Position numbers and translations under genes: made by a program
The notes under the pieces: model-generated
What the model was told of the DNA's origin: nothing
The model's database searches: none
What the model saw: the letters and a program-made list of their open reading frames with translations, nothing else
Part shown: in pieces, positions 54,812 to 63,807 of the stretch
Layout: each line of letters starts with the position of its first letter
How positions within the stretch are numbered: the first letter of the stretch is position 1
Assembly (NCBI RefSeq): GCF_041080675.1
Contig: NZ_CP163520.1
Location: 6,477,501-6,541,500, forward strand
Direction of reading: 5' to 3'
Origin: Streptomyces sp. cg36
GTDB lineage: Bacteria > Actinomycetota > Actinomycetes > Streptomycetales > Streptomycetaceae
Length of the DNA stretch: 64,000 bases

Positions 54812-57313
54812 GTGCCGATCAGGCCGCGTTATCGACGTGTTTCCGGGTTACAGAGGCAGTTCTTCGACCGTGAGGGACTGCTCGCCATGTACGACGAGGA
54901 GCTGGCGGGCGTCGCCGACGGCCCCCGCATCCTGAACCTCGTGGGTGTCGGCGGGATCGGCAAGTCGCGTCTGCTGCAGCAGCTGCGCGCCAGCACTCCG
55001 GACACCTGCCGGACGGCGCGGCTGGACCTGCAGCTGCCGACGCTGCGACAGCAGGAAGACGCCCTGGCCGTCCTGCGGATGGAGTACGGGGCGCAGGGGG
55101 TGAAGTTCGACCGCTTCGACATCGCCTACGCGGTGCTGTGGCAGCGCGTCCATCCCCAGCTGCAGATGGACCGGAGGAACACCCCGTTCGCCGAGGAGAG
55201 CGAGGTGCTGTCCCACATCCTGGACGACGCCATGGGGCTGCCGGTCTTCGGGACGGCGGCCGGGCTGGTGCGCCTCACCAAGCGGTCGATCTCCAACCGT
55301 CAGCGCAGAAACCGTATCGAGGCGGACCAGACGCTGCAGGAACTGGACAGTCTGACCAACGCCGAACTGGGCCATGCCGTGGCCTACCTGTTCGCCCAAG
55401 AGCTGTGCGATGCGGCCCGGGAGAGGCCGTACGTCCTGTTCGTCGACGCCTACGAGGCGATGGTCCCCACACCGCTTCCGGGCGGACGGAGCTTCGCCTC
55501 CGACGCCTGGGTGCGCGACCTCCTCGGCCAGCTGCACGGCGGGCTCACCGTGCTGGCGAGCCGCGAACCGCTGCCCTGGGCGACGTACGACCCGGACTGG
55601 GCCGGTGTCATCCGCCCGGCCCCCATCGGCGGGCTGCCCATGGACGCCCGGCTGGAACTGCTGGCACAGGCGGGGATCGTGGACATCCCGCGCCAGCGCT
55701 CCATCGCCGAGGCCAGCGCGGGGGTGCCCTTCTACCTCCACCTCGCGGTCGACACCCATGTGCAGGACCCGGGGCCCATCGAGGACGCGGGCACCACGGA
55801 GGAGATCGTCCAGCGCTTCCTCCAGCACGTCGCTCCGGACGAGGTGCGGATCCTCGAACTGCTCAGCATCGCCAGGACGTTCGACCTGGAGGTGTTCCGT
55901 GCCGTCGGCGGCACCTTCGACCTGCCCACGAACCTGCTGATGTGGGAGTCGCTCACCGCCTATTCCTTCGCGTACCCGCTCTCCCAGGGCTGGTACAGGC
56001 TGCACCAGCTGATGATCGCGGCCCTTCAGCGGCATCTGTCCGACGCGGTGAACCAGCAAGTCCACGCCCTGTTGCGGCAGCACTGGGAAGGGCTGGCCGA
56101 CCGGGTGGGCACGGGAGCGGAAGAAGCCGGCGTCGCACGCTCCTCCCCGTTGCGCGAGGCGGTCTACCACGGGGTCCACGCCGCGAACCTGGCACCGGAG
56201 GAGATCCTCGTACATGCCGACCGCGCGCTGGGCATGAGCAGCCGCCAGGCGGTGGACGGGATGGTCGAGGACCTGAGAGATTTCCTGGCCAGGTCCGCCG
56301 GGGCGGGCCGGGACGGTGCCGTGCTCACGGGGATCCGCGACGCGGCCGACTGCCTCGAGGCCGAAGCCAGGCTGGAACGGGGCGACGCGGCCGGTGCGAT
56401 GGCGCTGACCCCCGTGCGCACCACCCCCGTCCGCTACCCGGTGGCGGCCCGGCTGGCCCTGGCCGGAGCCAACGCGCGCAGGATCGCGGGGGAGAGCAGC
56501 CTGGCCGCGCAGATCTTCGAGCGGGTCTGGGACGGCCACGACGGCGAGACCCGGGCTTTCGCCGGCTTCTGCCTGGCGGACATCCGGATGTGGCAGGGCG
56601 ACTTCGCCGCGGCCTTCGCCCTCGCCGAGCAGGTCGAGGGGATCTGCGCACCCGCGCAGGGCGTCGTGCGCGGCGATCTGAAGCGCCTCATGCACCTCGG
56701 ACACCGGTTCCTGATGGACTTCGACCGGTCCGCGGCTCTGCTGCGCCAGGCCGAGGCGGAATACCGGACGGCCGGATCGGCCATCGGGCTCGCCAACATC
56801 CGTACCAACCGGGCCGAACTCCTGGCCTTCACCGATCCGGAAGCGGCGGTCGCGGAGGCGGGGGCGGCCCTGGAGATCCAGCGGGACCTCGGCGCCCAGC
56901 ACGAGATCGGCAAGGTCTACACGGCCATGGCCATCGCCCAGACCCGGCTCGGCCGGCTCGACCGGGCCGAACTGTCGTTCCGCAGCGCCAATGTCGCCCT
57001 CGACCTGGCCGGCTACCGGTCGGGCCGGGCCCGCGCCGACATGTACCGGGCCTTTCTGCACCTGCGGCGGGGCGAGCACGCCAGGACCCGGCAGCTGCTG
57101 ATGCACGCGGCGCGCGAGTTCGAGACCTGCCAGGTCTATCCCCTGCTGATCCTGGCCATCCACCGGGCCGCGGAGCGGACCGGACTGGGCGATCCCGAAC
57201 TGACGGCGATGGCCGACCGCGCGAGGCCGGCCGTCAAACCGCTGGGCGACCCGGAAGACGTGCGACTGCGCACGGAGGACCTGCTGTCGATGTTCGTCGA
57301 GGTGACCCCGTGA
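54812..57313 (+). CDS. STAND-type P-loop ATPase with winged-helix and TPR-like C-terminal region
   Basis: An 833-residue protein. Walker A is GVGGIGKS (45-52), Walker B YVLFVDAYEAM (Asp212), followed by TVLASREPLPW (sensor-1-like) at about 245-255; this is the NB-ARC/AAA_16 arrangement of STAND switches. A winged-helix segment (VAPDEVRILELLSIARTFDLEVF) follows near 350; residues 500-810 are repeated helical pairs (e.g. AAIAQTRLGRLDRAELSFRSANVALDLAGY) typical of TPR sensors. There is no N-terminal effector domain. GTG 54812 follows AGGGGGA. Leu13 is a TTA codon (54848-54850), suggesting bldA-dependent translation. It is coupled to two kinase genes. Function unknown; antibiotic-regulator and defence-type STAND proteins are the possible analogues. 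Confidence 0.82.
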   Translation: MPIRPRYRRVSGLQRQFFDREGLLAMYDEELAGVADGPRILNLVGVGGIGKSRLLQQLRASTPDTCRTARLDLQLPTLRQQEDALAVLRMEYGAQGVKFDRFDIAYAVLWQRVHPQLQMDRRNTPFAEESEVLSHILDDAMGLPVFGTAAGLVRLTKRSISNRQRRNRIEADQTLQELDSLTNAELGHAVAYLFAQELCDAARERPYVLFVDAYEAMVPTPLPGGRSFASDAWVRDLLGQLHGGLTVLASREPLPWATYDPDWAGVIRPAPIGGLPMDARLELLAQAGIVDIPRQRSIAEASAGVPFYLHLAVDTHVQDPGPIEDAGTTEEIVQRFLQHVAPDEVRILELLSIARTFDLEVFRAVGGTFDLPTNLLMWESLTAYSFAYPLSQGWYRLHQLMIAALQRHLSDAVNQQVHALLRQHWEGLADRVGTGAEEAGVARSSPLREAVYHGVHAANLAPEEILVHADRALGMSSRQAVDGMVEDLRDFLARSAGAGRDGAVLTGIRDAADCLEAEARLERGDAAGAMALTPVRTTPVRYPVAARLALAGANARRIAGESSLAAQIFERVWDGHDGETRAFAGFCLADIRMWQGDFAAAFALAEQVEGICAPAQGVVRGDLKRLMHLGHRFLMDFDRSAALLRQAEAEYRTAGSAIGLANIRTNRAELLAFTDPEAAVAEAGAALEIQRDLGAQHEIGKVYTAMAIAQTRLGRLDRAELSFRSANVALDLAGYRSGRARADMYRAFLHLRRGEHARTRQLLMHAAREFETCQVYPLLILAIHRAAERTGLGDPELTAMADRARPAVKPLGDPEDVRLRTEDLLSMFVEVTP

Positions 57314-58317
57314 TGTGGCTGGAACTGTACGAGCGAGCGGTGGGCTCGGGTGAAGCGGCAGCCGGGTACTACAACCGCAACGTGGGGCTGCCGTCCCCCG
57401 AAGGCAAGGTCAACGTACGGATCCCGCTCGCGGTGGCGGACACCATGGACCTCCGGCTCTGGCCGGAGGAGGACGTGCTGGCCTGCGTCCGCCCGTACTC
57501 CGCGCGGATTCCCGAGCTGCGGCACGTCAGCCGGTCGCCGCGCTTCCAGGTGCATCAGTTCATCTCCGGCCGCGTCCTAGACGGATTCTCGCCGCGCGGC
57601 GCCGCCGTGCCCGGACACGTGCTGGACGACGTCGTCGCGGTCATGGAACAGCTCACCCACATTCCCCTGGAGAAGGCCCCGGCGCTGCCCGCGCACTGGC
57701 CCGCCTCCGGAGACGGCCCGGGCTTCGGGCGCCTGCTGGCCGACCTCACCCAGCGGGTCCACTCCACCCATGTGGCCGAGTACGCGGAGGTCTTCGGCCT
57801 GCTCGGCATCCCCGAGGACCCGCTGGCGGTGGTCCGGCCCCGCTGGGACGGGCTCGCGGCCAGACCGTTCTCCGTGCTGCACGCGGACCTCCACCGCAAG
57901 AACATGATCGTCGCCGATGGCACGACGTGGTTCCTGGACTGGGAACTGGCCCTGTGGGGCGACCCGGTGTACGAGATCGGGATCCACTTCCACAAGATGG
58001 ACTACCCGGACGACCAGCGTGCCCAGGTCCTGCGGCAGTGGCGGGAGAGGCTGCGGCCCGAGTACACCGACGGCCCGGCCGCCGACCTCGACCTGTACAT
58101 GGCGCACGAAAAGATCAAGTCGGCCGTCGTGGACACCGTGCGGTACTCGAAACAGCTGGCGACCTCGACACCGCCGGAGCGCGAGTTCCTCGTCGGGCGG
58201 CTGGCGAAGAAGATCAACGCTGCCCACCGGGTCTGGGGCTCACCGCCGGTGCTGACCCCCGAGCGGGTCATGGCGGCCCTCGCCCCCTGGTGGGAAGGGC
58301 GCCCGTGGACGCCGTAG
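57313..58317 (+). CDS. APH/choline-kinase-like phosphotransferase, first of two paralogues
   Basis: A 334-residue protein of the aminoglycoside/choline kinase superfamily. It starts with GYYNRNVGL (NRN at 21-23) and NVRIP (Arg36), which resemble the TNRN and LRIPG motifs of LicA/choline kinases rather than those of aminoglycoside kinases. The catalytic loop is LHADLHRKNMI (Asp192) and the metal-binding motif FLDWELALWGDPVYE (Asp209); a later EKIKSAVVDTVRYSK is shared with the next gene. ATG 57313 overlaps the STAND stop (TGATG). The substrate is unknown. Confidence 0.82.
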   Translation: MWLELYERAVGSGEAAAGYYNRNVGLPSPEGKVNVRIPLAVADTMDLRLWPEEDVLACVRPYSARIPELRHVSRSPRFQVHQFISGRVLDGFSPRGAAVPGHVLDDVVAVMEQLTHIPLEKAPALPAHWPASGDGPGFGRLLADLTQRVHSTHVAEYAEVFGLLGIPEDPLAVVRPRWDGLAARPFSVLHADLHRKNMIVADGTTWFLDWELALWGDPVYEIGIHFHKMDYPDDQRAQVLRQWRERLRPEYTDGPAADLDLYMAHEKIKSAVVDTVRYSKQLATSTPPEREFLVGRLAKKINAAHRVWGSPPVLTPERVMAALAPWWEGRPWTP

Positions 58318-59306
58318 CGCTCTACGAGGAGGCACTCCGGCGCGACACCGGTCAGTCGGGGTTCTACAACCGGAACATCCGGGTGGAGACGGCCGACGGC
58401 CCCGCGATCGTCCGGATGCGGACCCGGGGTGCCGAGGTCATGGACCTGACGCTGTGGCCGGAACCCGAGGTGCTGGCAGCCATCGCCGGCCACGTCCCCG
58501 CGGCCCCGCGCCTCCTCCACGTCGGCACGGACCCGGAGTTCCAGATCCACGGCTTCGTACCGGGCCGGCGGGTCGACACGCTGGCCCCCGAGGGGGCCCG
58601 GCTGCCCGACGCCGTGCTGAAAGCGGTGGAGTGCCTCTTCGCGGACATGCTGCGCGTGCCGGCGTCCGCGCTGCCGGGAGTGCCCCCGGACTGGCCGGCC
58701 GAGGGCGACACACCGGGATTCGCCGCCCGCCTCACCGCCTTGGTCCACACGATCCGTCACCGGGGCGACCGGCGGACCCAGGCGCTCTACGAGGCGATGG
58801 GCGTCCCCAGGGATCCCTGCGGCCTCCTGCGGGAGCGCTTCCGGGGCATGGCCGCGCGCCGGATGGGTCTGCTCCACGCCGACCTCCACCGGCAGAACAT
58901 GATCATCAGCGACGGGGGGCGGGTTGCTTTCCTCGACTGGGAGCTCGCCCTGTGGGGCGACCCCGTCTACGACCTCGCCGACCATCTGCACAAGATGGCG
59001 TACACCGCGGACCAGGCCCGTGAGGTGACCGAGGGCTGGCAGAGGGCGGCGCCGGCCGGGTGCCGCGAGGGATGGCGAGCCGACCTCGCCCACTACCTCG
59101 CCTTCGAGGCGGTGAAGTCGGCGGTCGTCGACACGGTGCGCTGGGGACGGAGGATCGCCCGCGCCGGGGAGACCGGTGAACGGGCGCGGCTGGCACGGGA
59201 ACTGGCCGCCAAACTCGCCGCCGCCCGGCTCCACTGGGAGGGGGGCAGGCCGAGCGGACCGGAGCCCGGCGAGATCGAGGAGGCCGTGGTCCGCCGCGAC
59301 GCCTGA
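58305..59306 (+). CDS. APH/choline-kinase-like phosphotransferase, second of two paralogues
   Basis: A 333-residue paralogue of the upstream kinase: GFYNRNI (22-24), VRMR, LTLWPEPEVL, LHADLHRQNMI (Asp193), FLDWELALWGDPVYDLADHLHKM (Asp211) and EAVKSAVVDTVRWGR line up block by block with the first protein, so a tandem duplication with divergence is clear. Both catalytic Asps are kept. GTG 58305 follows GGAAGG and lies 12 bases inside the first kinase gene, giving a coupled overlap. Different N-lobe charge patterns suggest different substrates. Last gene of the three-gene unit. Confidence 0.82.
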   Translation: MDAVALYEEALRRDTGQSGFYNRNIRVETADGPAIVRMRTRGAEVMDLTLWPEPEVLAAIAGHVPAAPRLLHVGTDPEFQIHGFVPGRRVDTLAPEGARLPDAVLKAVECLFADMLRVPASALPGVPPDWPAEGDTPGFAARLTALVHTIRHRGDRRTQALYEAMGVPRDPCGLLRERFRGMAARRMGLLHADLHRQNMIISDGGRVAFLDWELALWGDPVYDLADHLHKMAYTADQAREVTEGWQRAAPAGCREGWRADLAHYLAFEAVKSAVVDTVRWGRRIARAGETGERARLARELAAKLAAARLHWEGGRPSGPEPGEIEEAVVRRDA

Positions 59307-59355
59307 GCCGGTCGCTTTCGTCCCGTTGCCGTCGCGGGCGGTAGTGTCGCCGCCC

Positions 59356-59901
59356 GTGACCGTAACCCTCATCTGGATCGTCGTGGCCCTCGTGGCCGTC
59401 GGTCTCTACCTCAGCTGGACCGCCGGGCGGCTCGACCGGCTGCATGCCCGGATCGACGCCGCCCGTGCCGCCCTCGACGCGCAGCTCGTGCGGCGGGCCT
59501 CGGTCACTCAGGAGCTGGCGACCTCCGGGGTGCTCGACCCGGCCGCCTCCATCGTGCTGTACGAGGCCGCGCACGCGGCGCGGCAGGCCGAGGAGGAGCA
59601 GCGGGAGGTCGCCGAGAGCGAGCTCAGCCAGGCGCTGCGGGCGGTCTTCGGGGAGCCGGCCCAGGTGGACGCGGTCCGGGAGGCCCCGGGCGGGGTGGAC
59701 GCGGCGGAGGAGCTGGCCCAGGCGGTGCGCCGGGTCCCGATGGCCCGGCGCTTCCACAACGACGCCGTGCGCGCGGCCCGCGCCCTGCGCAGGCACCGCA
59801 AGGTGCGGTGGTTCCGGCTGGCCGGGCACGCCCCGTTCCCGCTCGCCTTCGAGATGGACGACGAACCCCCGGCCGCGCTGGCGGACCGCCCGGGCTCGTA
59901 G
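59356..59901 (+). CDS. LemA-like membrane protein
   Basis: A 181-residue protein with an N-terminal helix (LIWIVVALVAVGLYLSWTA), then a coiled-coil stretch (RLDRLHARIDAARAALDAQLVRRASVTQELA) resembling the opening of LemA proteins, and RRFHNDAVRAARALRRHRKVRW near the end resembling the LemA YN-DAV segment. LemA function is poorly known. GTG 59356 is eight bases after TAGTGT (59342-59347), again leaderless-like. It follows the twin-kinase operon by 49 bases; the two may not belong together, since I recall a gene of this kind next to pdxS in other Streptomyces. Confidence 0.7.
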   Translation: MTVTLIWIVVALVAVGLYLSWTAGRLDRLHARIDAARAALDAQLVRRASVTQELATSGVLDPAASIVLYEAAHAARQAEEEQREVAESELSQALRAVFGEPAQVDAVREAPGGVDAAEELAQAVRRVPMARRFHNDAVRAARALRRHRKVRWFRLAGHAPFPLAFEMDDEPPAALADRPGS

Positions 59902-60119
59902 CCGTGACCGCGGGGCGGCGCGGGCTCGTGGCCGTGGCCGGGAGGGGCCCTGCGGGCCGGAGGGGGCCGGAGGGGCCAAAACGATCCACCGGCTCTCCAT
60001 TGGCCCTTGCTGTGGACTGGTCCGCGGAGCGACCCTCTGGGCAGCAGAGGAACCGTTTCACCCGTGACTCGGCCGCCTCAGCCAGTTCTTCACACCCTTC
60101 TCCACCCCAGTGAGGTCCC

Positions 60120-61034
60120 GTGTCCAGCACCCTCCCCACCAGCGCCCAGAACCCCGAGACCGGCACCGCGCGCGTGAAGCGCGGCATGGCCGAGCAGCTC
60201 AAGGGCGGTGTGATCATGGACGTGGTCAACGCCGAGCAGGCGAAGATCGCCGAGGACGCGGGCGCCGTGGCGGTCATGGCCCTGGAGCGGGTTCCGGCCG
60301 ACATCCGCAAGGACGGCGGCGTGGCCCGGATGTCGGACCCGAACATGATCGAGGAGATCATCGAGGCCGTCTCCATCCCGGTCATGGCCAAGTCCCGCAT
60401 CGGCCACTTCGTCGAGGCCCAGGTCCTCCAGTCCCTCGGCGTCGACTACATCGACGAGTCCGAGGTCCTGACCCCGGCCGACGAGGTCAACCACTCCGAC
60501 AAGTGGGCCTTCACCACCCCCTTCGTCTGCGGCGCCACCAACCTGGGCGAGGCCCTGCGCCGCATCGCCGAGGGCGCGGCCATGATCCGCTCCAAGGGCG
60601 AGGCCGGCACCGGCAACGTCGTCGAGGCCGTCCGCCACCTGCGCCAGATCAAGAACGAGATCGCCAAGCTGCGCGGCTTCGACAACAACGAGCTGTTCGC
60701 CGCCGCCAAGGAGCTGCGCGCCCCGTACGAGCTGGTCAAGGAGGTCGCCGAGCTCGGCAAGCTCCCGGTCGTGCTGTTCTCCGCCGGTGGCGTGGCCACC
60801 CCGGCCGACGCCGCGCTGATGCGCCAGCTGGGCGCCGAGGGCGTCTTCGTGGGCTCCGGCATCTTCAAGTCGGGCGACCCGGCCAAGCGCGCCGCCGCCA
60901 TCGTGAAGGCCACCACCTTCTACGACGACCCGAAGATCATCGCGGACGCGTCCCGCAACCTGGGCGAGGCCATGGTCGGCATCAACTGCGACACCCTCCC
61001 CGAGGCCGAGCGCTACGCCAACCGCGGCTGGTAA
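60120..61034 (+). CDS. pdxS: Pyridoxal 5'-phosphate synthase subunit PdxS
   Basis: PdxS makes PLP from ribose-5-phosphate, glyceraldehyde-3-phosphate and ammonia as a 12-mer with PdxT. The 304-residue barrel has [11 protein letters not shown], the imine-forming Lys91 in [21 protein letters not shown] and the C-terminal phosphate site [19 protein letters not shown] 60120 follows TGAGG. The 218 bases upstream include AT-richer DNA with a TGTGGACTGG element that might be a regulator site. pdxT follows at 19 bases. Confidence 0.97.
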   Translation: MSSTLPTSAQNPETGTARVKRGMAEQLKGGVIMDVVNAEQAKIAEDAGAVAVMALERVPADIRKDGGVARMSDPNMIEEIIEAVSIPVMAKSRIGHFVEAQVLQSLGVDYIDESEVLTPADEVNHSDKWAFTTPFVCGATNLGEALRRIAEGAAMIRSKGEAGTGNVVEAVRHLRQIKNEIAKLRGFDNNELFAAAKELRAPYELVKEVAELGKLPVVLFSAGGVATPADAALMRQLGAEGVFVGSGIFKSGDPAKRAAAIVKATTFYDDPKIIADASRNLGEAMVGINCDTLPEAERYANRGW

Positions 61035-61053
61035 GGCACAGGTACCGAAGGAC

Positions 61054-61641
61054 ATGGGCAACACACCCGTCATCGGCGTCCTGGCCCTCCAGGGCGACGT
61101 ACGGGAGCACCTGATCGCCCTGGCCGCGGCGGACGCCGTGGCCAGGCCGGTCCGGCGCCCCGAGGAGCTCGCCGAGGTCGACGGCCTGGTCGTCCCGGGC
61201 GGCGAGTCCACCACCATCTCCAAGCTCGCGGTCCTGTTCGGGCTGATGGAGCCGCTGCGCGCGCGCGTGGCCGACGGCATGCCCGTCTACGGCACCTGCG
61301 CCGGCCTGATCATGCTCGCCGACAAGATCCTCGACCCGCGCTCGGGCCAGGAGACCATCGGCGGCATCGACATGATCGTGCGCCGCAACGCCTTCGGCCG
61401 GCAGAACGAGTCGTTCGAGGCCACCGTCGAGGTCACCGGTGTCGGCCCCGTCGAGGGCGTCTTCATCCGGGCGCCCTGGGTGGAGTCGGTCGGCGCCGAG
61501 GCCGAGGTCCTGGCGGAACACGGCGGCCACATCGTCGCGGTGCGCCAGCGCAACGCCCTGGCGACCTCGTTCCACCCCGAGCTCACCGGCGATCACCGGA
61601 TGCACGGCCTGTTCGTGGACATGGTGCGCGACGCCGGGTGA
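61054..61641 (+). CDS. pdxT: Pyridoxal 5'-phosphate synthase glutaminase subunit PdxT
   Basis: PdxT releases ammonia from glutamine and channels it to PdxS. The 195-residue class-I glutaminase has [18 protein letters not shown], the nucleophile Cys82 in [10 protein letters not shown] and the His/Glu pair in SFHPEL. ATG 61054. Second gene of the PLP synthase unit. Confidence 0.97.
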   Translation: MGNTPVIGVLALQGDVREHLIALAAADAVARPVRRPEELAEVDGLVVPGGESTTISKLAVLFGLMEPLRARVADGMPVYGTCAGLIMLADKILDPRSGQETIGGIDMIVRRNAFGRQNESFEATVEVTGVGPVEGVFIRAPWVESVGAEAEVLAEHGGHIVAVRQRNALATSFHPELTGDHRMHGLFVDMVRDAG

Positions 61642-61703
61642 CCGGCTCCCGGTAGGATCTCTGGCGAACGACGCAGAATTGGTTACGCGAAGGAGACAGG
61701 CAG

Positions 61704-62456
61704 ATGTCCGGCCACTCTAAATGGGCTACGACGAAGCACAAGAAGGCCGTGATCGACGCCAAGCGCGGCAAACTCTTCGCGAAGCTGATCAAGAACATCG
61801 AGGTCGCGGCCCGCACCGGCGGCGCCGACATCGACGGCAACCCGACCCTCTTCGACGCCGTGCAGAAGGCGAAGAAGCAGTCGGTGCCCAACAAGAACAT
61901 CGACTCCGCGCTCAAGCGCGGCGCCGGTCTTGAGGCGGGCGGCGCCGACTACGAGACGATCATGTACGAGGGCTACGGTCCGAACGGTGTCGCGGTGCTC
62001 ATCGAGTGCCTGACCGACAACCGCAACCGCGCCGCCTCGGACGTCCGCGTCGCCATGACCCGCAACGGCGGCAACATGGCCGACCCGGGCTCGGTCTCGT
62101 ACCTGTTCAACCGCAAGGGCGTCATCATCCTGCCCAAGGCGGAGCTCAGCGAGGACGACGTGCTCGGCGCGGTCCTGGACGCCGGTGCCGAAGAGGTCAA
62201 CGACAACGGCGACACCTTCGAGATCATCAGCGAGGCCACCGACCTGGTCGCGGTCCGTACCGCGCTCCAGGAGGCCGGCATCGACTACGACTCGGCCGAC
62301 TCCAGCTTCGTGCCGACCATGCAGGTCGAGCTGGACGAGGAGGGCGCGCGCAAGATCTTCAAGCTGATCGACGCGCTGGAGGACAGCGACGACGTGCAGA
62401 ACGTCTTCGCCAACTTCGACGTCTCCGACGAGGTCATGGAGAAGGTCGACGCCTGA
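61704..62456 (+). CDS. YebC/PmpR-family regulator
   Basis: A 250-residue protein of a universal family. It opens [22 protein letters not shown] and has [25 protein letters not shown] and [16 protein letters not shown], all diagnostic. Members are described as DNA-binding transcription factors and, more recently, as helping ribosomes at proline stalls. ATG 61704 follows AAGGAGACAGG. Upstream of ruvC in the same order as in many bacteria; a 12-bp terminator separates them. Confidence 0.95.
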   Translation: MSGHSKWATTKHKKAVIDAKRGKLFAKLIKNIEVAARTGGADIDGNPTLFDAVQKAKKQSVPNKNIDSALKRGAGLEAGGADYETIMYEGYGPNGVAVLIECLTDNRNRAASDVRVAMTRNGGNMADPGSVSYLFNRKGVIILPKAELSEDDVLGAVLDAGAEEVNDNGDTFEIISEATDLVAVRTALQEAGIDYDSADSSFVPTMQVELDEEGARKIFKLIDALEDSDDVQNVFANFDVSDEVMEKVDA

Positions 62457-62483
62457 CGGGCAGTCAATCAGGTTGTACGCGCA

Positions 62484-62513
62484 CGGGCCGACGGGACACA
62501 CCCCGTCGGCCCG
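62484..62513 (+). terminator. Terminator after yebC
   Basis: CGGGCCGACGGG (62484-62495), loop ACACAC, CCCGTCGGCCCG (62502-62513). Confidence 0.85.
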
Positions 62514-62579
62514 TCGCATTGTCGGTGCCACCCGATAGCCTGCACGAATACGCGAGCGAGGGGCGAAGGAGGGGGCGGG

Positions 62580-63125
62580 GTGCGGGTACTGGGCGTGGAC
62601 CCGGGGCTGACCCGGTGCGGAGTCGGCGTCGTCGAGGGCGTGGCGGGCCGCCCGCTGACCATGCTCGGCGTCGGCGTGGTCCGCACGCCCGCCGACGCGG
62701 AGCTCGGCCACCGGCTGGTCGCCATCGAGCAGGGCATCGAGCAGTGGCTGGACGAGCACCGGCCGGAATTCGTCGCCGTGGAGCGGGTCTTCAGCCAGCA
62801 CAACGTACGGACGGTGATGGGCACCGCCCAGGCCAGCGCCGTCGCCATGCTCTGCGCCTCCCGCCGGGGCATCCCGGTCGCCCTGCACACCCCCAGCGAG
62901 GTCAAGGCCGCCGTCACCGGCAGCGGCCGGGCCGACAAGGCCCAGGTCGGGGCGATGGTGACCCGGCTGCTGCGGCTGGACGCCCCGCCGAAACCGGCCG
63001 ACGCGGCGGACGCGCTGGCCCTCGCCATCTGCCACATCTGGCGCGCCCCCGCCGTCAACCGCCTGCAGCAGGCGCACGAGCAGGCCCGCCGAGCCCACCT
63101 CTCCGTAAAGAAGGTCACCCGATGA
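62580..63125 (+). CDS. ruvC: Holliday junction resolvase RuvC
   Basis: RuvC cuts Holliday junctions symmetrically. The 181-residue protein has the first catalytic Asp at residue 7 ([11 protein letters not shown]), the second acid in AVERVF and the C-terminal acids in [15 protein letters not shown] 62580 follows GAAGGAGGGGG. Overlaps ruvA by ATGA. Confidence 0.97.
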   Translation: MRVLGVDPGLTRCGVGVVEGVAGRPLTMLGVGVVRTPADAELGHRLVAIEQGIEQWLDEHRPEFVAVERVFSQHNVRTVMGTAQASAVAMLCASRRGIPVALHTPSEVKAAVTGSGRADKAQVGAMVTRLLRLDAPPKPADAADALALAICHIWRAPAVNRLQQAHEQARRAHLSVKKVTR

Positions 63126-63727
63126 TCGCCTTCGTCAGCGGCCCGGTCGCCGCCCTCGCCCCCGACACCGCGGTGGTCGAGGTCGGCGGTGTCGGCATGG
63201 CCCTGCAGTGCACCCCCAACACCCTCGCCTCGCTCCGCGTCGGCCAGCACGCCAAGCTCGCCACCTCGCTGGTCGTCCGCGAGGACTCGCTGACGCTGTA
63301 CGGCTTCGCGGACGACGACGAGAAGCAGGTCTTCGAGCTCCTCCAGACCGCCAACGGAGTGGGCCCCCGGCTCGCCCAGGCGGTCCTGTCGGTGCACACG
63401 CCCGACGCGCTGCGCCGCGCCTTCGCCTCCGGCGACGAGAAGGCGCTGACCGCCGTGCCCGGCATCGGCAAGAAGGGCGCCCAGAAGCTCCTCATCGAGC
63501 TGAAGGACCGGCTCGGCGCGCCCGTGGGCAGCGCCCCGGCCGTCGGCGCGCCCGTCACCGCGGGCTGGCGCGACCAGCTGCACGCCGCGCTGATCGGCCT
63601 CGGATACGCCACCCGCGAGGCCGACGAGGCGGTCACCGCCGTAGCCCCGCAGGCCGAGGCCGCCGGGTCGCCGAACATCGGGGCGCTCCTGAAGGCCGCC
63701 CTGCAGACCCTCAACCGCGCCCGCTGA
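63122..63727 (+). CDS. ruvA: Holliday junction branch-migration protein RuvA
   Basis: RuvA binds the four-way junction and loads RuvB. The 201-residue protein has the N-terminal OB-fold ([12 protein letters not shown]), paired helix-hairpin-helix motifs ([12 protein letters not shown] and [19 protein letters not shown]) and the RuvB-binding C-terminal domain ([15 protein letters not shown]). Start overlaps the ruvC stop (ATGA). Confidence 0.97.
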   Translation: MIAFVSGPVAALAPDTAVVEVGGVGMALQCTPNTLASLRVGQHAKLATSLVVREDSLTLYGFADDDEKQVFELLQTANGVGPRLAQAVLSVHTPDALRRAFASGDEKALTAVPGIGKKGAQKLLIELKDRLGAPVGSAPAVGAPVTAGWRDQLHAALIGLGYATREADEAVTAVAPQAEAAGSPNIGALLKAALQTLNRAR

Positions 63728-63807
63728 CCGGCCCGGCACCCACCGCGGCGCTGCCCGACCGACCACGCCGACCGACCCGCCGAGAGAACCGACGAGAGAC
63801 CGCACTG

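Noticed and set aside
57313..59306. Aminoglycoside-resistance genes
   Set aside because: The N-lobe NRN/RIP motifs and STAND context do not match known resistance kinases; the superfamily assignment alone does not imply resistance.
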